Position numbers and translations under genes: made by a program. Shown here piece after piece: positions 58,383 to 64,000 of a DNA stretch of 64,000 nucleotides. Location: NCBI RefSeq assembly GCF_021631985.1, contig NZ_CP070225.1, positions 2,914,001 to 2,978,000 of the forward strand. Direction: 5' to 3'. The stretch is from Sandaracinus amylolyticus (GTDB lineage Bacteria; Myxococcota_A; Polyangia; Polyangiales; Sandaracinaceae). Under the pieces are notes generated by a model, which worked only from the letters and a program-made list of their open reading frames with translations, ran no database searches and was not told the DNA's origin. How positions within the stretch are numbered: position 1 is the stretch's first letter; every line of letters begins with the position of its first letter.

Positions 58383-60631
58383 CGCTCCTCGTCGTCCTCG
58401 TCGGTCTCGTCCTCGACGTCGGGCTCGTCCCGATCGTCATCCTCGTCCTCGCGCTCGTCGAGGTCGAGGTCCTCGTCCTCTTCGTCCTCTTCGGGCGCCT
58501 CGAGCTCGTCCTCGCCGATCTCGACGTCCTCGACGGCGGCGCGCTCGTCGGCTTCCTCGTCGGTCTCCTGCGCGAGCGCCTGCGCCTCTTCCTCGGCCGC
58601 CGCCTCGGGCTCGGCCGCGATCTCACCGGCGCTGGTCGCCGCCTCGACGCCCTCGGCCTCGCTCTCTTCTTCCTCTTCCTCGCCGGCCTCGGCGCCCGTC
58701 ATCGCCTCGCCCGCAGCGGCCTGCTCGGCGCCCCCACGGCCGCGGCGACGACGACGACGACGACGCCCACCGCGCTCGCGCTCGCCGCCCTGGCCCTCCT
58801 GGGGCTGCGCAGCCTGCATCGCCTCGGGCGTGGCGCCGACCTCGGTGGTGGCCTCGGCCGCCTCCGCGGGGGCTGCAGCCGCTTCCTCGGCCGCGGGCTC
58901 CGCAGCGCTCGGCTCGCGCTCCTTCTCGCGCCCGCGCTCCCGGTCGCGATCACGATCCCGCTCGCGACGCTCCTCGCGATCACGATCCCGACGCTCGTCG
59001 CGATCGCGTCGCCCCTCCTCGCGATCGCGCTCGCCGCGCACCACCGGCTCGGGGCGGCCACGCAGCGCGTCGAGCAGGTCGAGATCGATCGCGGAGATCG
59101 GGATCGACACCGGCACCAGGCCGATCCGCCGCGACTCCATCGCTTCCGCCAGCGCGCCGCCGTCGTAGAGCGCGACCGGCAGCGTGCCCGCGCCCGCCGC
59201 CTCTTCCCGCGCGGCCGGCGACACCGCACCGGTGCTCACGATCCAGGCCGTCGACGCGCTGCCGTAGTGGTGCAGCGAGCCGCGCATCTCGACGACCTTC
59301 TCGCGCGCGATCTCGCGCCCATCGCGCAGCACCAGCACCGCGACCCGCGTCTCCTCGGGGCCGCGCCGGATCACACCCGCGAGGTGGATCTCCTGCGCCG
59401 AGCTGCCGGGACGACGCACCGCGCGCAGGCCCGACACGCCCTCGGCGTTGAGCCAGGTCGCGAGGATCTCGACGAACCCTGCGGTCGGCAGATCCTGCAG
59501 CTTGCGGAGGAACGCGCGGCGCACCTGATCGCGCTGGCGCTCCGCGAACCGCACGACGTCCTTCTCCTGCCGGACCACGTCGCGCGGCAGATACCAGTCG
59601 ACCAGCGCGACCCGCCCCTCGACGTAGCGGAAACGAGCCCGCTCGTGGCGCTTCGCGTCGGCGCGGATCGCGGCTGCCACCGTCGGCGCCAGCGCCGCGG
59701 CATCACCCACGAGACGCCCGCGACGCACCAGCTGCTCCGCGATCTGCGCGTAGCTCAGCGGCTGCATCTCGCCCGACGCGAGCACCGACGAGACCGCGTC
59801 CGCGAGGTCGCGCCCGAGCAGATCGTCCTGCGCCGGCTCGCGCGCCAGATCCACCTGCGGCAGACGCCCGTGCCGCTCGCCCCGGTCGCCACGCTCGCGG
59901 TCGCGCTCGCGATCCCGCTCACGATGACGGTCTCGATCGCGATCACGGTCACGATGCCGCTCCCCGCGATCCCGGTCTCGGTCGCGATCCCGGTCGCGCT
60001 CGCGATCCCGCTCACCACCACCACCGCCACCGCGGTGCTCGGCGCGCTCGCCCGCCTCGGCCTCGGCGCCGCCTTCTTCCTTCCCGCGACGACGACGACG
60101 ACGGCGGCCACGGCGGCCATCCTCGCCCTCCTCTTCTTCCTCTTCGTCGAGGCCGGCGAGGATCGGCTGATCGTCGTCCTCTTCCTCCGGGAACACCTCG
60201 GCGCCCGGCATCGCGCGGCGCGGCGCGGCGGGCGGCGTCGGAGCGACGGCCACGGGCTCGACCTCGCCTCCCTCGCTCACCACCGCGACCTCCTCGCTCA
60301 CCACCACCGGCGCGCTCGAGGTCGGCTCGGGCTTCTGCGACGAGGGCGGCGGCAGCGCGCTCAGGTCGATGTCCTCGTCGGAGTCGGCGAGCGCCATCAT
60401 CTCGGCGGTGAACTCGCGCAGCGCGAACACGCCGGGCTTCACCTTCAGGATCGGCTCGTCGCCGCGGTCCTTCTTCACCATCGTCGCGAGCCGCGAGCTC
60501 ATCGTGAGCTCCGGCGCCTTGCCGACGTGCGAGAGCAGGTTCCGCTCGATCGCGAGCTCGGTGATCTTCTTGTAGTGCAGAGGGCGGCCGACCAAGCGGA
60601 GGATCTCGACCGCAGCTTCGGTGAAAGTCAT
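58379..60631 (-). CDS. HARE-HTH protein with second wHTH-like and Mrr-like nuclease-fold domain
   Basis: 750 residues, ATG 60631. Residues about 1-75 are a HARE-HTH/RpoE(delta)-like winged helix (TFTEAAVEILRLVGRPLHYK, ..KKDRGDEPILKVKPGVFALRE). About 195-255 is an Arg/Asp/Glu dipeptide run. About 275-355 reads like a second winged helix (MQPLSYAQIAEQLVRRGRLV). About 375-525 resembles an Mrr-type restriction-nuclease fold (REKVVEMRGSLHHYGSASTA, AWIVSTGAVSPAAREEA), but the usual catalytic D...QxK pattern is not visible. An acidic tail (AEEEAQ.. to DEDDDRDEPDV) ends it. Coupled to mutA by a GTGA overlap. Probably DNA- or chromatin-associated; role in the operon unknown. Confidence 0.82.
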   Translation of the reverse strand: MTFTEAAVEILRLVGRPLHYKKITELAIERNLLSHVGKAPELTMSSRLATMVKKDRGDEPILKVKPGVFALREFTAEMMALADSDEDIDLSALPPPSSQKPEPTSSAPVVVSEEVAVVSEGGEVEPVAVAPTPPAAPRRAMPGAEVFPEEEDDDQPILAGLDEEEEEEGEDGRRGRRRRRRRGKEEGGAEAEAGERAEHRGGGGGGERDRERDRDRDRDRDRGERHRDRDRDRDRHRERDRERDRERGDRGERHGRLPQVDLAREPAQDDLLGRDLADAVSSVLASGEMQPLSYAQIAEQLVRRGRLVGDAAALAPTVAAAIRADAKRHERARFRYVEGRVALVDWYLPRDVVRQEKDVVRFAERQRDQVRRAFLRKLQDLPTAGFVEILATWLNAEGVSGLRAVRRPGSSAQEIHLAGVIRRGPEETRVAVLVLRDGREIAREKVVEMRGSLHHYGSASTAWIVSTGAVSPAAREEAAGAGTLPVALYDGGALAEAMESRRIGLVPVSIPISAIDLDLLDALRGRPEPVVRGERDREEGRRDRDERRDRDREERRERDRDRDRERGREKEREPSAAEPAAEEAAAAPAEAAEATTEVGATPEAMQAAQPQEGQGGERERGGRRRRRRRRGRGGAEQAAAGEAMTGAEAGEEEEEESEAEGVEAATSAGEIAAEPEAAAEEEAQALAQETDEEADERAAVEDVEIGEDELEAPEEDEEDEDLDLDEREDEDDDRDEPDVEDETDEDDEER

Positions 60632-60871
60632 GGAATCTCGGGGCTGCTCGGCAGGGCGGGGCGACTTCGGTGCACAACCGCTGCGCGAGATTGTTCCTGG
60701 AAGCGCCCGAGGCGCGATCGTCGCGCGCGTCGAGCGCGGATCCGCGCCCGTTCGGGCGGCGCGACGCTAACAGAGGGGCCCGGGGGACGCAACGGCGGGA
60801 CCCCTACGTGAGGGCCTAGGACCCACCCACTTCGATTGACAGGCGCGGGCCTGCGCCGTACCTCGCGCGCC

Positions 60872-61777
60872 GTGCTCACGAGGGTCCCCGTCGTCGCGTT
60901 CGTGCTCGCCCTGGTCCTGCCGGGGTGCTGCGTGAACCCGTTCGTCGGCACCGACACGAACGTCGCGCCCGACGCCCCGGGCAGCCCGGAGCGCGAGACC
61001 GGCGGCTCGCTCGAGGAGCACGCCCCTGCACCCGATCCGCGCGAGGGCGATCAAGAAGGCCCGGGCGCCGGGTTCGACATCCGCTTGGTGCGCGTGCAGC
61101 CCGGCATCCACCTCGGCACCGAGCAGCTCTGCGACGTCGCGGCGGCGGGACGGCTCGAGCCCATCGAGCTCGACGAGCAGGGCGAGTCGCCGGAGCAGTA
61201 CTCCACCGGCGCGACCCAGCGCATGTCGGTGCAGTGCATCGCGCCGACCGGTGCGAGCTGGGCCGATCTCGCGTTCACGCCGACCAACGTGTCCCACGCG
61301 CCCGAGGTGCAGCCCGGCGCGCGCGTGCGCGTCCGGATCCACAGCGCGGACTCGGGCTTCTTCGACTATCCGATCGTCGACTTCGTCGGCATCGCGGGGC
61401 GCGCGCCGGAGCGCACGATCGAGGGCGGGCGCATGCTCGGCCCGACCGCGGTCCCGACCGGCTTCGATCTGCGCCAGATCGGCAGCGATCCCGCGCTCGT
61501 CGGCAGCACCCAGCAGTGCGCGGTGAGCCACGCGGGCGACATCGACATCCTCGAGGCGCGCGACGCGCGCCGGCGCAGCTATCCGGCGGGCATCCAGAAC
61601 CGCATGACCATCAAGTGCCGCCACGCGGGCGGCGAGGAGTGGGCGGACCTGGTGTTCATGCCGGCGCAGGCGCGCGCGGCGCTGCACGTCGGGCGCGGCG
61701 ACGTGATCCCGGTGACCGTCGTGTCGCGCAGCGGTGGGTTCAGCGACTACCCGGTGCTGCAGTTCGCCGGGGAGTGA
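60872..61777 (+). CDS. Lipoprotein with two tandem copies of a beta-rich domain
   Basis: 301 residues from GTG 60872; the lipobox is LVLPGC. After an acidic/Pro-rich linker come two repeats, about 75-185 and 200-300, sharing QLCDV/QQCAV, QRMSVQC/NRMTIKC, WADLAF/WADLVF and GFFDYP/GFSDYP motifs. Each copy holds one Cys pair, likely a disulfide. Function unknown; an internally duplicated cell-surface binding protein fits. Divergent from the HARE-HTH gene, with a promoter spacer of about 240 bases. Confidence 0.82.
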   Translation: MLTRVPVVAFVLALVLPGCCVNPFVGTDTNVAPDAPGSPERETGGSLEEHAPAPDPREGDQEGPGAGFDIRLVRVQPGIHLGTEQLCDVAAAGRLEPIELDEQGESPEQYSTGATQRMSVQCIAPTGASWADLAFTPTNVSHAPEVQPGARVRVRIHSADSGFFDYPIVDFVGIAGRAPERTIEGGRMLGPTAVPTGFDLRQIGSDPALVGSTQQCAVSHAGDIDILEARDARRRSYPAGIQNRMTIKCRHAGGEEWADLVFMPAQARAALHVGRGDVIPVTVVSRSGGFSDYPVLQFAGE

Positions 61778-62100
61778 TGCGCGTTGCCGGGATTCGTCGG
61801 GTCTGATACCAACGCCCGCTTCCAATTCGCGGCGGTCAGTCCGCGAACCAGCAAGCAGTGCACGAGTGCAGGTTTTTTGACGGTGTCGATCGGGACGCGT
61901 AAGGGGTGGGCATCGGGCTTCGATCGCGTGTCCCCTCGGACGCGGGAGCGAGACCCCCGGAACCCCGGTTTCGCTTCGATTCCTGCAGATCTCGGCGGGT
62001 GGCGCGAGGTCTGCGACACCATCCCGCGCGGCCCAGCGCCGCGAACGGGCCCGGCTCGTCCATCGCGGACGGTCGCGCCTCGCACGGAGGAGCTCGGCGT
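61778..62100. other. Intergenic region before ddl
   Basis: 323 bases with no gene I can support. It holds stem-loops and a T-run (see next entry), a possible TTGACG -35-like site at 61877, and the ddl ribosome site GGAGGAG at about 62085-62091. Confidence 0.55.
61826..61878 (+). terminator. Stem-loops and T-run behind the duplicated-domain lipoprotein
   Basis: TTCGCGG (61826-61832) pairs with CCGCGAA (61841-61847); then TGCAC/GTGCA (61859-61870) forms a short stem followed by GG and TTTTTT (61873-61878). The T-run is exceptional in this GC-rich DNA. It also overlaps a TTGACG, so promoter use is an alternative. Confidence 0.45.
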
Positions 62101-63099
62101 ATGAAGAGCGGTGGCAAGCAGTTCGGGCGCGTCGGTGTGCTGATGGGCGGTCTCGGCGCCGAGCGCGACATCTCGCTCGCGACCGGCGAGGCGATCGCGA
62201 AGGCGCTCGAGGAGCGCGGACACGACGTGGTGCGCGTGATCGTCGATCGCGACGTGGACCGCGTGCTGCGCCAGACCCCGATCGACGTCGCGTTCCTCGC
62301 GCTGCACGGCACGTACGGCGAGGACGGCTGCATCCAGGGGATGCTGGAGATGATGGGGATCCCGTACACGGGGTCCGGCGTGCTCGCGAGCGCGCTCGCG
62401 ATGGACAAGCTGAAGAGCAAGGAGCTCTTCCGCCTCTACAACGTGCCGACGCCGCCGTACTACGTGGCGGAGTCGGATCAGCTCGACCGGCTCGAGGAGC
62501 TGCACGGTTCGTTCGGCTTCCCGGTGTTCGTGAAGCCGCGTCGCTCCGGGTCGAGCGTGGGTGCGGGCAAGGCGAACGACATGGCCGAGCTGCGGGCGCG
62601 CTGTGAGGATGCCGCTCGTTACGACCGGTCGATCCTCGTGGAGCGCTTCGTCGCGGGCAAGGAAGTGCGCGTCGCGGTGCTCGACGGTCGCGCGCTCGGT
62701 GCGATCGAGATCGTGCCGAAGGGCGAGTTCTACGACTACCGCAGCAAGTACTCGAAGGGCCGCAGCGAGTACCACTTCCCCGCGCGCCTCGCGCCGACCC
62801 GCTACAAGGGCGTGCTCACGCTCGCGGAGCGCGCGCACCGTGCGCTCGGCTGCGAGGGCGCGACCGGCGTCGATCTCCTCGTGACCGAGGGGGAGAACGA
62901 GTACGTGCTCGAGGTGAACACCATCCCGGGCATGACGCCGACCTCGCTCCTGCCGAAGATCGCGGCGGGCGCAGGCTACGAGTTCGGCGATCTCTGCGAG
63001 GCGCTCCTCTCGCGCGCGGCGCTCGGCGCGCCTTCGGACGCGGAGCGCGACGAGGAGAGCGCGATCGGGTCGAGCGCGGCGGTCGTCGCCGCGGAGTGA
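62101..63099 (+). CDS. ddl: D-alanine--D-alanine ligase
   Basis: 332 residues, ATG 62101 with GGAGGAG about ten bases upstream. ATP-grasp enzyme: GVLMGGLGAERDISLATGEA (binding of the first D-Ala), HGTYGEDGCIQGMLEMM, the Mg/ATP loop PVFVKPRRSGSSVG, and EVNTIPGMTPTSLLPK near the end. It joins two D-alanines for peptidoglycan. No other cell-wall genes adjoin. The extra C-terminal tail (SDAERDEESAIGSSA) is not part of the fold. Convergent with the final gene. Confidence 0.96.
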   Translation: MKSGGKQFGRVGVLMGGLGAERDISLATGEAIAKALEERGHDVVRVIVDRDVDRVLRQTPIDVAFLALHGTYGEDGCIQGMLEMMGIPYTGSGVLASALAMDKLKSKELFRLYNVPTPPYYVAESDQLDRLEELHGSFGFPVFVKPRRSGSSVGAGKANDMAELRARCEDAARYDRSILVERFVAGKEVRVAVLDGRALGAIEIVPKGEFYDYRSKYSKGRSEYHFPARLAPTRYKGVLTLAERAHRALGCEGATGVDLLVTEGENEYVLEVNTIPGMTPTSLLPKIAAGAGYEFGDLCEALLSRAALGAPSDAERDEESAIGSSAAVVAAE

Positions 63100-63105
63100 T
63101 CACTC
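63094..63105. terminator. Short palindrome over two converging stops
   Basis: GAGTGATCACTC: TGA of ddl and TCA (opposing TGA) meet in the centre of a 12-base palindrome, as at 369-386. No T-run. Confidence 0.3.
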
Positions 63106-64000
63106 GCGCGGTCGGAGGTCGACCGCGTAGTCGCCCGCACCGCCGAGCGCAGTGATCGTCACGTCGAGCGTCGCGGGATCGCCGCAGCGCTCGACGGTCG
63201 GCGAGCGCGACTCGGTGCGCGCGACGTCGCGCACGTCGAGGGCGAGGCGCGCGATGGTGCCCGCCTCGGGTCGCGCGACGAGCTCCACGCAGCCGCGCGG
63301 GACGCGCACCCGATGCGCCGCGACCTCGCCGCGCGCGAGCGTCCCGCGGGCCACGCGACGCCCTCCGCTCGCGGCGATCGCATCGCGCGGGACCCCGCCG
63401 AGCCACAGCCCGGCCGAGCCTCCGAGTCGATCGTCGTCGCCCTCGGCGATGGTGATCGAGACGACGCCCTCGGCGTCGCCGCTCCAGAGCTCGATCGCGC
63501 GCTCGACGTCCTCGGTCTCGCAGCGCTGGAGCACGTTCTCCGATGCGTCGGCGTCGGCGAGCGGGCGACCGGCGAGATCGAGGAGCCGCATCGCGACGCT
63601 CGCGAGCGGGGCGCGCGGCGTCGCGATCACCGCGTAACAACGTCCGGCGCGAGCACGCAGGGGAACGCGAACGCGCTGGTCGCGCGCGAGCGTCACCTCG
63701 AGCGGTGCGGCGGTGATCTCGAGGCCGCGGCGGAGCAGCGCGATCTCGAGCTCGCTGCGGGCCTCGCCATCGCGGGCGATCCCCGGCGTGCCTCCGAGCT
63801 CGCGCGCGACGACGTGCAGCGCGTCGCTCGGGATCGCGAGCGATGCGACGAGCACCGCGCCCGAGCCGTCGTACGCATCGAGCACGAGCCACGCGCGCGA
63901 GGACGCGTGCTCGGTCGCGCAGAAGACGATCGCGGGGTGGGAATCGGGCGCGACGTCCTCGGTGATCAGCGCGCCCTCGGGCGTGAAGAGACGCGCGTCG
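63100..64000 (-). CDS. Unknown protein, N-terminus beyond the window
   Basis: The frame stays open to the right edge, so the visible 300 residues are the C-terminal part. The sequence is beta-rich with repeated short hydrophobic strands (HPAIVFCATEHASSRAWLVL, GEARSELEIALLRRGLEITA, CYAVIATPRAPLASVAMRLL, CVELVARPEAGTIARLALDV). Few Cys, no membrane helix. It may be a secreted or cell-surface protein with Ig-like repeats, but I do not recognise a family. Stops back to back with ddl. Confidence 0.7.
   Translation of the reverse strand, partial: DARLFTPEGALITEDVAPDSHPAIVFCATEHASSRAWLVLDAYDGSGAVLVASLAIPSDALHVVARELGGTPGIARDGEARSELEIALLRRGLEITAAPLEVTLARDQRVRVPLRARAGRCYAVIATPRAPLASVAMRLLDLAGRPLADADASENVLQRCETEDVERAIELWSGDAEGVVSITIAEGDDDRLGGSAGLWLGGVPRDAIAASGGRRVARGTLARGEVAAHRVRVPRGCVELVARPEAGTIARLALDVRDVARTESRSPTVERCGDPATLDVTITALGGAGDYAVDLRPRE

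Noticed and set aside
58383-58700. Cobalamin riboswitch ahead of mutA
   Set aside because: mutA starts inside the preceding gene (GTGA overlap), leaving no leader, and I see no B12-box-like conserved sequence.
58379-60631. Active Mrr restriction system
   Set aside because: No recognisable D...QxK catalytic residues, no methyltransferase or specificity gene nearby, and a housekeeping operon context.
61873-61905. TTGACG promoter for ddl inside the T-run
   Set aside because: The position 17 bases downstream (TAAGGG) is a poor -10, and the T-run after a stem fits a terminator at least as well. Left undecided, not annotated as promoter.

Overview
The window comes from a very GC-rich bacterial chromosome, almost certainly a myxobacterium of the Polyangiales type (Sandaracinus-like). 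Several things point that way: a metalloprotease with a MYXO-CTERM-like anchoring tail, a lipoprotein ending in an AgmX/PglI-type domain, three Hanks-type Ser/Thr kinases (two with the myxobacterial HRDVSPQN loop, one with PEGA repeats), a DUF4388-like domain fused to a J domain, many lipoproteins, and frequent GTG or TTG starts in short overlapping operons. Nearly every base is explained by about 51 genes. I see no tRNA, rRNA, insertion sequence, phage gene or CRISPR array.

Layout. 1-17.2 kb: a truncated gene, a pilin-like protein, a PEGA-repeat kinase, a membrane protein with a phosphodiester-glycosidase-like domain, a two-gene envelope operon (HEAT-repeat protein plus beta-propeller/HEAT/AgmX lipoprotein), a DUF4388-J protein, a TPR-HTH protein, a glycosyltransferase-methyltransferase pair, and two lipoproteins (cyclophilin, DUF192). 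17.3-23.9 kb: the CobA-HemD fusion for siroheme/tetrapyrrole synthesis, two small envelope proteins, then clpS-clpA-aat, a compact N-degron protein degradation cluster. 23.9-27.5 kb: small unknown genes, an array of palindromic repeats, a probably frameshifted ORF, a divergent TetR/membrane-protein pair with a candidate operator, and a TPR protein. 27.6-33.3 kb: a 1362-residue membrane/spermidine-synthase/TPR fusion, a 67-residue protein and a GT2 glycosyltransferase. 33.8-37.4 kb: the glycolytic operon gap-pgk-tpiA followed by secG. 37.5-53.7 kb: a kinase-ATPase-TPR sensor, a heterodimeric ABC exporter, a matrixin metalloprotease with a coupled secreted partner, a TPR protein, an HtrA-type protease, a MshEN-plus-GAF-like protein and a third kinase. 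53.7-60.6 kb: a four-gene operon in which a HARE-HTH/Mrr-like protein precedes methylmalonyl-CoA mutase small and large subunits and the MeaB chaperone. 60.9-64 kb: a duplicated-domain lipoprotein, D-Ala-D-Ala ligase and a truncated gene.

How the genes work together. The clear metabolic units are triose glycolysis (gap-pgk-tpiA), propionate/methylmalonyl-CoA conversion (mutA-mutB-meaB), uroporphyrinogen III formation and methylation (CobA-HemD), and N-degron proteolysis (Aat tags substrates, ClpS delivers them, ClpA unfolds them). The rest is mainly envelope and signalling biology. The least conventional items are the DNA-binding/nuclease-like gene at the head of the mutase operon, the palindromic repeat array at 25.3 kb, and a 25-base element found just behind the stop codons of two unrelated genes 20 kb apart. 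I found no clearly new multi-gene system; the candidates are listed as findings with their limits.
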